From Halostella salina (GTDB taxonomy: Archaea > Halobacteriota > Halobacteria > Halobacteriales > Natronoarchaeaceae), in assembly GCF_003675855.1 (NCBI RefSeq), contig NZ_RCIH01000004.1:124001-188000 (forward strand): a DNA stretch of 64,000 nucleotides, written 5' to 3'. The notes under the pieces were generated by a model. That model had not been told where the DNA came from. It was given only the letters and a program-made list of their open reading frames with translations, and ran no database searches. The position numbers were made by a program, and so were the translations under genes. How positions within the stretch are numbered: the stretch's first letter is position 1; each line of letters opens with the position of its first letter. Positions 8,726 to 18,345 of this stretch are shown one piece after another.

Positions 8726-10060
8726 TCACTCGTAGGCGACGAGCGTTGCCGGGGTCCTGTAATCGCCGCCAAGGTCGGCCGACCGGGTCACGACGAACAG
8801 CATTCCGCCGGCGGGAACGACCGTTCCGACGGGGGTGTCGGACGGCGTCAGCTCCCACCCGCCGGACCCGAGGTCGCTGCTCCAGCTCTTGAGCGTCTTC
8901 CCGTGGCCGAACAGCACGGCGTCGTCGGTGACCGCGTGTCGCGACGCGCCGTCGTACTGCCGGGGGACGGTCGTGCCGCCGACGCCGACGCTGCCGGTCT
9001 GCTCCAGACTCGTCCCGTCGTAGGCCCGGATCTCGGTGCCGTCGTTCGTCCCGTATGCGTAGACGGTCTCGCCGTCGGCGAACACCGCGGTGTCCTCGTA
9101 CCCCAGGTCCGCTAACCTCGCCGTTCCGGTGGCCGTCCGGTCGGCCAGCGACACCGCGTACAGTGCGCTGTCCGGCGAGGCGGTCACGTTCGCGTGGACG
9201 AAACAGATGTCGCCGACGACGCCGACCGGCGTGAAGTCGAAGACGTTCTCGTCGGCTTCGACGCCGATCTCGCGGGCGACGCTCCCGTCGCCCGGATCGT
9301 GGGCGAAGAGGGTGAACGCACCGTCGTCCGTGTATTTGGACGTCCTGTACACGAACTCGTCGTCGACGGCGTGTCGTCGGAGCCACGCGTCCTCGTTGCG
9401 CCAGACCTCGTCGCCGCTGGCGAGGTCGAGGCCGACGACCGTGGACCGGTACCAGACGACCGCGGTGCCGCCGACCGCGAGTGCCTTCCCGAGCCGGTAG
9501 TTGCTGCGGAGGTCCCACACGTCGGTCGTCCAGCGGTGGTCGCCGCCGTCGGCGTCGAACGCCGACACCTGCGACTGATACGTCACGAGCACCGCGTCGC
9601 CGGCGAGCGTGACGTACCCCGGGTCCGCGGGGTTGTTATTGCCGGACTCCCGCCCGACGGTCGCCTCCCAGACGTTCTCCCCGGTCCCGGCGTCGAGCGC
9701 TGCGATCTTCGATTCCTTCTGAAACCGGTAGGCGATGTACACCTGCCCACGCTCACCGTCGACGGCTGGCCCCATCATCCCGGCGTAGAACTCGGGGGTG
9801 GCGCCGACCTCGAACCGCCAGGCCTCGGACGGTGCTGACGAACCGGCCCACGACCCCGGATAGCTGGCGCTGCGTCCCGACCTGCCGACGGTTTCGACCG
9901 TTGATAGGTTTGCGGTACTCCCTCCGCTGTCGCCGCCGTCGTCGTCCGAGCCGCCGCCGGTGAGGTCGCCGAGACAGCCGGCGAGCGCGCCGGCCGTCAG
10001 CGCGCCGGTCGTCGAGAGCACGCGGCGTCGCGTCCGTCCGTTCCTCGTGTCGCGTTCCAT
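8726..10060 (-). CDS. PQQ-like beta-propeller repeat lipoprotein
   Basis: A 444-residue exported protein. The N-terminus TRRRVLSTTGALTAGALAGC is a Tat-type signal with lipobox LAGC, followed by a Gly/Asp/Ser linker. The rest is a series of blades with the pattern of PQQ-like (PF13360) repeats: KIAALDAGTGENVWEATV, SQVSAFDADGGDHRWTTD, STVVGLDLASGDEVWRN. No dehydrogenase catalytic module is attached, so this is probably a binding or assembly propeller (BamB-like fold) tethered to the membrane. The start at 10060 puts the arginines at the N-terminus; nine extra codons upstream are possible. It converges on the GH5 gene. Confidence 0.85.
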   Translation of the reverse strand: MERDTRNGRTRRRVLSTTGALTAGALAGCLGDLTGGGSDDDGGDSGGSTANLSTVETVGRSGRSASYPGSWAGSSAPSEAWRFEVGATPEFYAGMMGPAVDGERGQVYIAYRFQKESKIAALDAGTGENVWEATVGRESGNNNPADPGYVTLAGDAVLVTYQSQVSAFDADGGDHRWTTDVWDLRSNYRLGKALAVGGTAVVWYRSTVVGLDLASGDEVWRNEDAWLRRHAVDDEFVYRTSKYTDDGAFTLFAHDPGDGSVAREIGVEADENVFDFTPVGVVGDICFVHANVTASPDSALYAVSLADRTATGTARLADLGYEDTAVFADGETVYAYGTNDGTEIRAYDGTSLEQTGSVGVGGTTVPRQYDGASRHAVTDDAVLFGHGKTLKSWSSDLGSGGWELTPSDTPVGTVVPAGGMLFVVTRSADLGGDYRTPATLVAYE

Positions 10061-10169
10061 AACAGTACACAGACACGACAGGTACATTCTCTCACCGCTT
10101 GAGCGACCCGCTCACGGGCTGAGCGACCGGGCACCTCGGCCGCCGTGACGACGTGCGGGCCACTCCAAG

Positions 10170-10178
10170 ACTTATTAC
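10170..10178 (+). promoter_or_regulatory. TATA-like box before the TgpA cluster
   Basis: ACTTATTAC lies about 70 bases before the ATG at 10243. This would give a leader of roughly 40-45 bases, with a weak GGAG near the start codon. It is the only AT-rich patch in the divergent gap and is the likely promoter of the five-gene cluster. Confidence 0.4.
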
Positions 10179-10242
10179 TCTCTCGGCACCTGTATCCGAT
10201 AACACGTCGGCCGGGGCCCTCCACCGGCCGCGGAGACGAGTC

Positions 10243-12921
10243 ATGGCCGGACCACCCCCCGAGGACCGACAGGACGAGTCGAACAGCCCCGACAGCGGTC
10301 GCGACCTCCGGACGGCGGCGCTCGCCCTCGCCTGCATCGTCGGGCTGGTCACGGCCGGAACGGTCGTGCCGGCGCTCGCCGCGCCCCTGAGCGGCGACAG
10401 CTTCAACCGGTCGCTGTTCAACCAGTCCGGGGGCGGCTCCGACGGCCCGTCCGGGCAACCGGGGCAGGTCACCGGCGGGAGCGGCCCGTCGTCGGCCGGG
10501 CTGGGCGCGCTGAACCCCGGCGACCGGACGGGCGTGGGCGGATCGCTCGGCGGCGAGTCGCTTCGCAACCAGTCCGCCGAGACGCATTTCTACGTCGAGA
10601 GCCCCGAACCGGCGTACTGGCGCACCGGCGCGTACGGGGTGTACACCGGCAGCGGCTGGCGGTCCGGCGAGGGCGACGGGCAGATCGGTCCGATCCCCAC
10701 CGACGGCGGCACCCGGATGGAGCAGACCGTGGAACTGGAACGGCCCGCCACCGCGCTCCCCGCGGCGTGGCAGCCGATCGGCATCGACGGCATCGGCGGG
10801 CCGGTATCGATCGACCGGTACGCGATCGTCGCCAACGAACCGGTCGCCGCGGGCACCGAGTACACGGTGACGAGCTACCGGTACGACCCCTCGCCCGAAC
10901 GGCTCCGGCAGGCGGGCGTCCCGGCCGGTAACGAACGGTTCACCCGGCTCCCCGACGCCACGCCGGACCGGGTCGGCGAGTTCACGAGCGACCTGACCGC
11001 GGACGACGACACCGCGTACGACAAAGCGGCGACGATAGAGCAGTGGCTGGAGGCGAACCACCGGTACTCGCTGGACGCCTCACACGACCGGGACGGCACC
11101 GTCGCCGACGAGTTCATCTTCGAGATGGAGCGGGGCTACTGCGAGTACTTCGCGACGGCGATGACGGTGATGCTCCGCTCGCAGGACATCCCCGCCCGGT
11201 ACGTCGTCGGGTACAGCCCGGGCGAGCCGGTCGATGAGAACCGCTACGAGGTGCGCGGGATGAACGCCCACGCCTGGGTCGAGGTGTACTTCGAGGGCGT
11301 CGGCTGGGTGAAGTTCGACCCGACGCCGGCGGCCGACCGGCAGACCGTCCAGCAGCGGGCGCTGGAGAACCAGACCGGCGACGGCGAGAGCTACCCCCAC
11401 GAGATAGAGACCAGCCCCGGCGAGACGTACGACCCGGCCAACGGGAGCCTCGTGAACGCCGAACCGCCGTACTCGATCGACCTCTCCTCGGAGCCCGCCC
11501 CCGGCCGGGAGGTGACGGTGTCGGTGACGAAGGCCGGTCGCCCGGTCGAGTCCGTCGAGGTCCTGTTCAACGGCGACGCCGTCGGCACCACGGACGCCGA
11601 CGGGGAGGTCGTCGGCACCGTGCCGTACGAGGGCCGGCTGAACGTCACCGTGCGCCCGGTCGACGTCGAGACGGTCGAGAACGGCTCCGGGGGGCTCACG
11701 GGCGACGACAGCGCCGCGCTGGCCGGGACCGGCGAGCGCACCGGCGGGTTCGCGTTCGGCGCGCCCGCGACCCAGGAAGCGCCGGCGGCGGACAACGGCA
11801 CCCGGACGTACGAGGTCGACACCACCGTCGCGGTCCGCGTGGCCGGGACGCCGACGCCGGGGGCGACCGTCGACCTGCTCGTCAGCGCGGGCGGCGAACC
11901 GCTCCGGAACGCGACGGTTCGGGTCGACGGCGAGTCCGTCGGCAGGACGGACGGGGCCGGCGTCATCACGACGACCCTGTCCGGCGACCCGGGCGACGAG
12001 GTGACCGTCGCCGTCGAGCGCGGCGAGGTGGCCGGCGAGCGGACGATATCGCTCGGCGAACTCGACGCGAGCGTCGACGGGCTGGCGGTCGCCGGCCGGA
12101 ACGCGACCGTCGTCGTCACCGTCGGCGACGACCCGGTGTCGAACGCGACGGTGTCGATCAACGGCGAGGTCGTCGGCCGGACCGACGTCGACGGCGAACT
12201 CGCCGTCTCCCTCCCGCTGGCGAACTCGGCGACGCTCTCGGCGAGCGTCGACGGCCGGGAGACGGAGACGGCGCTGAACAACCTCCTGCTCCCGCTCGCG
12301 GGCGCTGCCGTCGCCCTCGTCGCGGTGCTGGCGGGCGTCGTCGCGCTCGCCCGCCGCCGCGGGGTGACCGGCGACGACGTTGCGGCGCGGGTCCGATGGA
12401 TCGCAGGCGGCGTCGTCGCCGTCCTCGTCGCGCTCGGCGACGGGCTCGACGGGCTGGCCCGCCTCGTCCAGCGGGCGATGGACCGGTTCGACGGGCTGGG
12501 GCGGCTCCGCGCGGCCCTCGCCGGGCTGACCGTCGCCGGCGTCGTCGCCCGACTGCGACGGCTCGCCGGTCGGCTGCTCGGACGGGTCGGGATCGGCGAC
12601 GGACCGCGCCCCGACCCGGCAAACCGGAACGAGGTCGTCGACCGGGCGAGCGCCCCCGAGAACGTCGGCGAGCAGCGCCGGTCGCTTCGGGGGCTCTGGC
12701 GGCGGTTCGTCCGGCTCGTCTCCCCCGGCGACAGCCGGACGCGGACGCCGGGCGACGTGGCCCGCGCGGCGGTGCGCAAGGGGTTCCCGGACGAACCGGT
12801 GTACCGACTGACGAACGCCTTCCGGCGGGCGGAGTACGGCGAGGACCCGCCCGACGAGGAGCGGGTGTCGGCCGCCCGCCGCGCGCTCGACGCGCTCCGC
12901 GGCCGGGACGGTGAGCGATGA
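10243..12921 (+). CDS. Transglutaminase-like membrane protein (TgpA/DUF4129 type)
   Basis: An 892-residue membrane-anchored protein. An N-terminal hydrophobic segment (about residues 25-45) is followed by a large extracytoplasmic part with the transglutaminase core: Cys300 in RGYCEYFATA, His343 in NAHAWVEVY and Asp359 in FDPTPA form the catalytic triad. Two Ig-like/carboxypeptidase-regulatory-type repeats follow (VEVLFNGDAVGTTDADGE, VRVDGESVGRTDGAG). A transmembrane segment lies near residues 680-705, and a cytoplasmic tail ends in a DUF4129-like helical region (VYRLTNAFRRAEYG). In other organisms TgpA genes sit with DUF58 and MoxR, as here. I chose ATG 10243 because the upstream extension is basic and unlike the rest. 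The next gene starts within the stop codon (ATGA), indicating translational coupling. Confidence 0.9.
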   Translation: MAGPPPEDRQDESNSPDSGRDLRTAALALACIVGLVTAGTVVPALAAPLSGDSFNRSLFNQSGGGSDGPSGQPGQVTGGSGPSSAGLGALNPGDRTGVGGSLGGESLRNQSAETHFYVESPEPAYWRTGAYGVYTGSGWRSGEGDGQIGPIPTDGGTRMEQTVELERPATALPAAWQPIGIDGIGGPVSIDRYAIVANEPVAAGTEYTVTSYRYDPSPERLRQAGVPAGNERFTRLPDATPDRVGEFTSDLTADDDTAYDKAATIEQWLEANHRYSLDASHDRDGTVADEFIFEMERGYCEYFATAMTVMLRSQDIPARYVVGYSPGEPVDENRYEVRGMNAHAWVEVYFEGVGWVKFDPTPAADRQTVQQRALENQTGDGESYPHEIETSPGETYDPANGSLVNAEPPYSIDLSSEPAPGREVTVSVTKAGRPVESVEVLFNGDAVGTTDADGEVVGTVPYEGRLNVTVRPVDVETVENGSGGLTGDDSAALAGTGERTGGFAFGAPATQEAPAADNGTRTYEVDTTVAVRVAGTPTPGATVDLLVSAGGEPLRNATVRVDGESVGRTDGAGVITTTLSGDPGDEVTVAVERGEVAGERTISLGELDASVDGLAVAGRNATVVVTVGDDPVSNATVSINGEVVGRTDVDGELAVSLPLANSATLSASVDGRETETALNNLLLPLAGAAVALVAVLAGVVALARRRGVTGDDVAARVRWIAGGVVAVLVALGDGLDGLARLVQRAMDRFDGLGRLRAALAGLTVAGVVARLRRLAGRLLGRVGIGDGPRPDPANRNEVVDRASAPENVGEQRRSLRGLWRRFVRLVSPGDSRTRTPGDVARAAVRKGFPDEPVYRLTNAFRRAEYGEDPPDEERVSAARRALDALRGRDGER

Positions 12922-13601
12922 GGCGGCTCGGACGCGTCGTCGGCGTCGCGGTCGGGCTGGCGACGCTGGCGGCGGGCATCGCCTTCGTCTACGCGCCCGG
13001 CCTCCTGCCGAGTGCGCTCCGAGCCGCGGCGCGGGAGGCGACCGCGTCGACGAACAGCACGCAGCTGGCCGCCGGCGTCGCCGCCGTCGGCCTGCTGGCC
13101 GTGCTGTGGAGCGTCCGGTCGTCGGATGAGCCCGGGGCGACCGAACCGATCGTCTCGACGCCGCCGGAGGAGCCGACGACCGACACCGCCGTCGCCGGCG
13201 ATGCGTTCGAGGACGCCGTCGAGCGCGTCGGGGAGCGGGAGCTGTCCGCGTGGGACCGCGGCCCCGACCCGTCGGCGACCCTGCGCGAGACGGCGCTGGT
13301 CGTTCTCGCCCGGAGCCGGCCGGACGCCGACGCGGAGGCGCTGGTCGCCGCCGGGACGTGGACCGACGACCGCGTCGCCGCCGGCTTCCTCGGCGACGAT
13401 CGCGCGACGGCGTGGACGCTCGACGAACGGCTCCGCCGCTGGCTCGCCCCCGAGCGCGAGACCCGGCGGCGGGCCGAGCGGACGGTCGACGCGCTCCGGC
13501 GGGAGCTCGACCGCCACGAGCGCCGCTGGCACGACGGCGGCGGGGCCGGCGGAGAGTCCGCGACGGGCAACCCGGCCCCGGGCGAGGAGGTGCGTCGCTG
13601 A
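12918..13601 (+). CDS. Small two-helix membrane protein of the TgpA-DUF58-MoxR cluster
   Basis: A 227-residue protein with two predicted membrane helices (about residues 5-30 and 48-67) and an acidic, arginine-rich cytoplasmic tail (LRRELDRHERRWHDGG). It probably belongs to the haloarchaeal family now called DUF7269, found in the same gene order; I name that family from memory. No catalytic motif is visible. It overlaps the transglutaminase gene by four bases and the DUF58 gene by one base (TGATG), so all are likely translated from one message. Its job is probably structural within the complex formed by its neighbours. Confidence 0.82.
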   Translation: MRRLGRVVGVAVGLATLAAGIAFVYAPGLLPSALRAAAREATASTNSTQLAAGVAAVGLLAVLWSVRSSDEPGATEPIVSTPPEEPTTDTAVAGDAFEDAVERVGERELSAWDRGPDPSATLRETALVVLARSRPDADAEALVAAGTWTDDRVAAGFLGDDRATAWTLDERLRRWLAPERETRRRAERTVDALRRELDRHERRWHDGGGAGGESATGNPAPGEEVRR

Positions 13602-14893
13602 TGCCGACGGTCCGGCGGTTCGGCGGCGCGGTCGCCGGAAGCGCGGCGCTGGCATCCGCGGGCGTCGCCAGCGGCCAGCAGCCCCTGCTCGCGGCCGCGG
13701 TCATCCCGCTCGCGTTCGTCCTCGTGGGCGCGCTGTCGGGGACGCCCGAGGCGGCGGGAAGCGTCCGCGTCGACCGCCGGATGGGCCCGCCGTCGCCGAT
13801 GCCCGGCGAGACGGTGCGGGTGACGCTGACCGTCGAGAACCCGACCGACCGGGCGCTGCCGGACGTGCGCGTCGTCGACGGCGTCCCGGACGCCGTCACC
13901 GTCTTCGAGGGGTCGCCGCGCGCGGCGCTCTCGCTCCGGGCCGGCGAGTCGGCGACGGTGTCGTACTCGGTGATAGCGCGGCGCGGCGAGTACGCCTTCG
14001 ACCCGCCGCGGGTCAGGCTCCGGAACGCGAGCGCCACGGGGTACGACACCGCCGCCGTCGACGCCGGCGGCGACGTCCGGCTCTCCTGTGAGGTCGGGGT
14101 CGACGCGGTGCCGCTCCACGAGCAGACGACCGGCTTCACCGGGCAGCTTCCGACGGACACCGGCGGCTCGGGCGTCGAGTTCTACGGCACGCGGGAGTAC
14201 CGCACCGGCGACCCGCCGAGCCGGATCGACTGGCGACAGCTGGCCAAGAGCGGCTCGCTGACGACCGTCGACTACCGGCGACAGCAGGCCGCCCGGACCG
14301 TGGTCGTCGTCGACGCCCGAGAGCCGTGCGACCTCGCGCCCGCCGAGGGGTACCCAACCGGGGTCGACCTCGGGGTGTACGCCGCCGCCCGGCTGGTCGG
14401 CACGCTGGCCGACGCCGACCACCAGGTCGGGGTCGCCGCCGTCGAGGACGCCGGGCTCGGCGAGACGGTCTCCTGGGTCGAGCCGTCGAGCGGCCCGGAG
14501 CTGCGGGCCCGCGCCGAGCGGCTGTTCTCGGACGTGCTCGAATCGCCCGCCAGCGACCGGGGCGTCGCCGACGGCAGCGGCGTCCCCGGCGATGGCGACG
14601 CGGTCGCCGACCTCCGCCGCCGGCTCTCGGGGTCGACGCAGTTGCTCATCGTCAGCCCGGTCCTCGACGGCTACCCGGTCGAGGCGGTCCGGACGCTCGC
14701 GGCTCACGGGCACGAACTGACGCTGGTGTCGCCGGACGTGACCGGCTACGACTCGACCGGCAAGCGGATCGCGGCGCTCGAACGGCGGACCCGGCTCGCC
14801 GAGGTCCGCGACGCGGGGGTGCCCGTCGTCGACTGGCACCCGGACGAACCGCTGACGCTGGCGCTGGCGGACGCGACGGAGGCGATGCGATGA
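13601..14893 (+). CDS. DUF58 domain protein
   Basis: A 430-residue protein. Two short hydrophobic segments lie at the N-terminus (residues 8-45). A domain like the DUF11/CARDB fold follows (VRVTLTVENPTDRALPDVRV). The DUF58 core has the signature TREYRTGDPPSRIDW and then a von Willebrand A-like strand TVVVVDAREP. DUF58 proteins occur with MoxR ATPases and transglutaminases and are thought to be assembled or remodelled by MoxR at the membrane. The ATG at 13601 shares a base with the previous stop codon and the end overlaps the next start (ATGA), so the start is well fixed. Confidence 0.93.
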   Translation: MPTVRRFGGAVAGSAALASAGVASGQQPLLAAAVIPLAFVLVGALSGTPEAAGSVRVDRRMGPPSPMPGETVRVTLTVENPTDRALPDVRVVDGVPDAVTVFEGSPRAALSLRAGESATVSYSVIARRGEYAFDPPRVRLRNASATGYDTAAVDAGGDVRLSCEVGVDAVPLHEQTTGFTGQLPTDTGGSGVEFYGTREYRTGDPPSRIDWRQLAKSGSLTTVDYRRQQAARTVVVVDAREPCDLAPAEGYPTGVDLGVYAAARLVGTLADADHQVGVAAVEDAGLGETVSWVEPSSGPELRARAERLFSDVLESPASDRGVADGSGVPGDGDAVADLRRRLSGSTQLLIVSPVLDGYPVEAVRTLAAHGHELTLVSPDVTGYDSTGKRIAALERRTRLAEVRDAGVPVVDWHPDEPLTLALADATEAMR

Positions 14894-16413
14894 GCCTGAA
14901 CCCCTTCGTCACGGCGGACTCGGCGGCCAACGGCGACGCGACGCCGCCGCGGACGAGCCGCCTCCTCGTCACCGTCGTCGCCGGCTTCGGCGTCCTGTTC
15001 GTCGGCTCCCGGACCGCGGTGTTCGGGCAGGTGGTAGACAGCGCGCTGACCGCGCTCGTCGTCGCGGCTGCGCTCTCGCTGCTGAACGACGACGAGCCGG
15101 AGGCGCTCGCGATCGGTAGCCTGCTGCTGGTCCCGGCCGGTGCGCTGCTGGTCGGCGACCTGGTCGCCATGGCGAGCGGGCCGCCGGTGCGGGCGGTGCG
15201 CGCGGTAGCGCTGCTCGTTGCCGCCGGCGGCCTCGCCGCGCTGTGGACCGGCGTCGTCGGGAACCGCTCGCTGACGACCGCCGTCTCGCGCTTCGCCTAC
15301 TCGGTCGTGCCGCTGTCGCTGGCCGCGGTCCTCTCGATGACCTCGGTCCTCGGCGCGCTCGAAACGGCCGCGCTCGGCAGGCCGGTCCTCGGCGCGCTGT
15401 GGGACGCGCTCGTCTCGCCCGAGGGGTCGGCCGTCCGGGTCGCCGACTTCCTCCTGCTGCTGGGTCTGGCCTGCCTCGCGGTCCGGGCCGCGCTGGACCG
15501 GCTCCCCGTCGTCGAACTCGCCCCGGAGCGGGACCGGGACCGCAGGGCGCGGCAGGCCGCGACGGCGCGGCGGGTGCTGACCCGGACCGCGGGGGCGTCG
15601 CTCCCGCTCGGTGTCGTCGTCGGCGTGGTGTTGCTCGCAGGGCCGCTGCCGTCGGGCGGCGTGGCCCTGTCGGTCCTCGAAGCCGCAACCGGCATCGCGA
15701 CCGCGGGGGTCTTCCGGACCCTGCTCGTGGCCGCGACGGTCGGCGGCGTCGTCGCCGCCGTCGCCGCCGAACTGGTCCTCCGCGTCCGCGACGCCGCGGC
15801 GGCGGACATCGCGCCTCGCGTCGTTCCGGCGGCGGCCGGCGTCGCGGTCGTCCTCGGGGTGCTCGTGTTCACCGGCCCCGTGATCGAGCGGGTCCGCGCC
15901 CGGACGCCCGTCGCCGTGCTGCCGACGCTGGAACGACTGATCGAGGTCGCGGGCCGGTCCGCCGTGGCCCTGCTCGCCGTCGCCGCGAGCGTCGTCCTCT
16001 TTACCCTGCTCGTCGGCGCGGTCGTCGCGCTCGGCCGGGCCGGCTTCCTGACCGACCGGGTCGCGCCGGTGTCGCTGGCCAGCGGCGGCCTGTTCGCGGG
16101 GGCGCTCGTCACCGGGATCATCGGTGACGGGGGGATCGCGCTGTACGTCGGCGTGGCGGCCGCGACCGTCGCCTGGGACGCCGGCGAGTACGGCGTCGGG
16201 CTGACTGAGGAGCTGAGCAGGCGCGCGTGGAGCCACCAGGGGGAGCTCGTCCACGCGATGGCCAGCCTCGCGGTCGCGGCCGCCGGCGTCCTCGCCGCGG
16301 TGGCGCTGGAGGGGACCATGCAGCGACCGGTCCCCGAGGGGACGCTCGTCGGCGTCGGCGCGGCGACCGCGTTCCTCGGCACCGTGATCCTCCTCTCGCG
16401 GCTGCGGTCGTAG
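14890..16413 (+). CDS. Multi-spanning membrane protein of the TgpA-DUF58-MoxR cluster
   Basis: A 507-residue, strongly hydrophobic protein with about twelve predicted membrane helices and no soluble domain of note. It probably corresponds to the haloarchaeal family DUF7519, which has this neighbourhood; that name is from memory. It may form the membrane core on which the transglutaminase and DUF58 proteins assemble (inference). It starts inside the stop codon of the DUF58 gene. No catalytic residues are evident. The 3' end is followed by an 89-base gap before moxR. Confidence 0.82.
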   Translation: MSLNPFVTADSAANGDATPPRTSRLLVTVVAGFGVLFVGSRTAVFGQVVDSALTALVVAAALSLLNDDEPEALAIGSLLLVPAGALLVGDLVAMASGPPVRAVRAVALLVAAGGLAALWTGVVGNRSLTTAVSRFAYSVVPLSLAAVLSMTSVLGALETAALGRPVLGALWDALVSPEGSAVRVADFLLLLGLACLAVRAALDRLPVVELAPERDRDRRARQAATARRVLTRTAGASLPLGVVVGVVLLAGPLPSGGVALSVLEAATGIATAGVFRTLLVAATVGGVVAAVAAELVLRVRDAAAADIAPRVVPAAAGVAVVLGVLVFTGPVIERVRARTPVAVLPTLERLIEVAGRSAVALLAVAASVVLFTLLVGAVVALGRAGFLTDRVAPVSLASGGLFAGALVTGIIGDGGIALYVGVAAATVAWDAGEYGVGLTEELSRRAWSHQGELVHAMASLAVAAAGVLAAVALEGTMQRPVPEGTLVGVGAATAFLGTVILLSRLRS

Positions 16414-16502
16414 CCGGCCCGCCGCCGACTGCGGTCCGTTTCCCGTGGCACCCTATCCGTGGAGCCGAAAGCATACGTAGCGGCCGCCGCTAGGGACGGG
16501 CG

Positions 16503-17477
16503 ATGAGCGAGTCCCCGACACGCAGCGTCGACGAGGCCGCCGCCGACTGCTCGGCGATCCTCGACGCGGTCCACGAGGCCGTCATCGCCGACAGACAGTT
16601 CCCCCGGACCGTCCTCCTCGGGGTGCTGGCCCGGGGCCACGTCCTGCTGGAGGACGTGCCTGGCACCGGCAAGACGCTCACCGCGCGGTCGATGGCGGAG
16701 GCGCTCGGGCTCTCCTTCAACCGCATCCAGTTCACGCCCGACCTCCTGCCGAGCGACATCACCGGCACCCACGTGTACGACGAGACCGACGGCACCTTCG
16801 AGTTCAACCGGGGACCGGTGTTCGCCAACGTCGTGCTGGCCGACGAGATCAACCGCGCGCCGCCGAAGACCCAGGCCGCCCTGCTGGAGGCCATGGAGGA
16901 GGGGCAGGTCACCGTCGACGGCGACACCCACGACCTCCCCGACCCATTCTTCGTGATCGCCACCCAGAACCCCGTCGAGCAGGAAGGGACGTTCGAACTG
17001 CCCGAGGCCCAGCGCGACCGCTTCGTCGTCAAGACGGAGATGGGCTACCCCGGTCGCGGCGGCGAGCTACAGCTGCTCAAGCGCCGCGCGAACCGCAGCG
17101 AGCAGTCGCCGTCGGTCGAACAGGTGATCGAGGGGGCCGACGTGGCCGACCTCCAGGCCGTCCCCGAGACGGTGACCGTCGACGAGGCGATCCGCGGCTA
17201 CATCGTCGACCTCTGCCGCGAGACCCGGACCGACCAGCGGGTCGAGGTCGGGGTCTCGCCGCGGGGCGTCCAGCGGCTGTTCGAGGCGGCGCGGGCGAAC
17301 GCCGTCATCGCCGGCCGGGACTTCGTCGCGCCGGACGACGTGCAGGGGGTCGCCCAGCCCGTGCTCGCCCACCGGCTCGTGCTCACGACCGAGGCGTCGG
17401 TCAACGGCGTCGAGAAGGGGACCGTCGTCGCGGACGTGCTCAACCGCGTCGCGGTGCCGGCGATGGCGACGGAGTGA
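16503..17477 (+). CDS. MoxR-family AAA+ ATPase
   Basis: A 324-residue AAA+ protein of typical MoxR length. Walker A is EDVPGTGKT (near residue 50), Walker B is VVLADEINRA (near 113), sensor 1 is FFVIATQNP, and the arginine-finger region is LPEAQRDRF. The C-terminal lid follows. MoxR ATPases act as chaperones that activate or assemble protein complexes, often with a DUF58 and/or VWA partner. It is separated from the four upstream genes by 89 bases with a weak TATA-like patch near 16470, so it may be read both with them and alone. Confidence 0.94.
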   Translation: MSESPTRSVDEAAADCSAILDAVHEAVIADRQFPRTVLLGVLARGHVLLEDVPGTGKTLTARSMAEALGLSFNRIQFTPDLLPSDITGTHVYDETDGTFEFNRGPVFANVVLADEINRAPPKTQAALLEAMEEGQVTVDGDTHDLPDPFFVIATQNPVEQEGTFELPEAQRDRFVVKTEMGYPGRGGELQLLKRRANRSEQSPSVEQVIEGADVADLQAVPETVTVDEAIRGYIVDLCRETRTDQRVEVGVSPRGVQRLFEAARANAVIAGRDFVAPDDVQGVAQPVLAHRLVLTTEASVNGVEKGTVVADVLNRVAVPAMATE

Positions 17478-17561
17478 GCGGCGGGCCGCGGAATCGTCGA
17501 CGCCCGTCGCCGATCGACCCGTTTCGGAGGCCTAAAGGCGGCGACACGCCTCGCCGGTGGT

Positions 17562-18275
17562 ATGAGCGACGCGAATCCCGGAGCGCCCTCGATCGGACAG
17601 GTCTCCCTCATCGCCCTGTTCGTCACGGCGCTGGTGACCGCACAGCTGACCGCGACGAAGATACTCGCCTTCGACATCCCCTTTTCGGTGCCGGTCGCCG
17701 GCGAGACCCTGATCCTGCCCGGTGCGGCGCTCGCCTACGCCGTCACCTTCCTGGCGAGCGACTGCTACGCCGAACTGTACGGCCGCCGGGCCGCGCAGGT
17801 GGTCGTCAACGTCGCGTTCGCGATGAACTTCGTCGTGCTGGCGCTCGTCTGGTCGACGATCCTCGCGCCGGCCTCCCCCGCCGGCATCGACGCGGGGACG
17901 TTCGAGACGGCGCTGGGCGCGAGCACGAACGTCGTCCTCGGGAGCCTGCTCGCCTACATCGTCTCGCAGAACTGGGACGTGCTCGTCTTCCACCGCCTGC
18001 GGGAGTACACCGACGGCGACGCGCTGTGGCTCCGCAACGTCGCCTCGACCGCCAGCAGTCAGGCCATTGACACGGTCATCTTCGTCTCGGTGGCGTTCTT
18101 CCTCGCGCCGGAACTGCTCGGTGTCGGCACCGCGCTGGAACCGCCGGTGATCCTGTCGCTGATGGTCGGCCAGTACCTGCTGAAACTCGGCATCGCCGTC
18201 CTCGACACGCCGGTCGTGTACGCCGTCGTCGCCGCGGTCCGCGACCGCGAGGGCGACCGCGCCGTCCCGGCCTGA
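17562..18275 (+). CDS. Queuosine-precursor-type transporter (YhhQ/VUT family)
   Basis: A 237-residue protein with six predicted membrane helices and family signatures LTATKILAF, FLASDCYAELYGRRAA and ASTASSQAIDTVIF. The family (COG1738) imports queuosine precursors in bacteria. In archaea the corresponding tRNA modification is archaeosine, so uptake of preQ0 or a related deazapurine is the likely role; this is inference. A TATA-like CCTAAAGG at 17530-17537 lies about 28 bases before the ATG, fitting a leaderless transcript. The gene appears to be a single unit. Confidence 0.88.
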   Translation: MSDANPGAPSIGQVSLIALFVTALVTAQLTATKILAFDIPFSVPVAGETLILPGAALAYAVTFLASDCYAELYGRRAAQVVVNVAFAMNFVVLALVWSTILAPASPAGIDAGTFETALGASTNVVLGSLLAYIVSQNWDVLVFHRLREYTDGDALWLRNVASTASSQAIDTVIFVSVAFFLAPELLGVGTALEPPVILSLMVGQYLLKLGIAVLDTPVVYAVVAAVRDREGDRAVPA

Positions 18276-18345
18276 CTGCTCGCGCCGGCGACCAGTTGGG
18301 CTGCTGACAGCGACGTTTTTCACGCCGCTCGTGGCACGCTCCGAC

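Noticed and set aside
11080-14160. A 1026-codon minus-strand frame over the TgpA-DUF58 genes
   Set aside because: Antisense shadow with low-complexity Arg/Pro/Ser composition; the plus-strand genes have full domain signatures and coupled starts.
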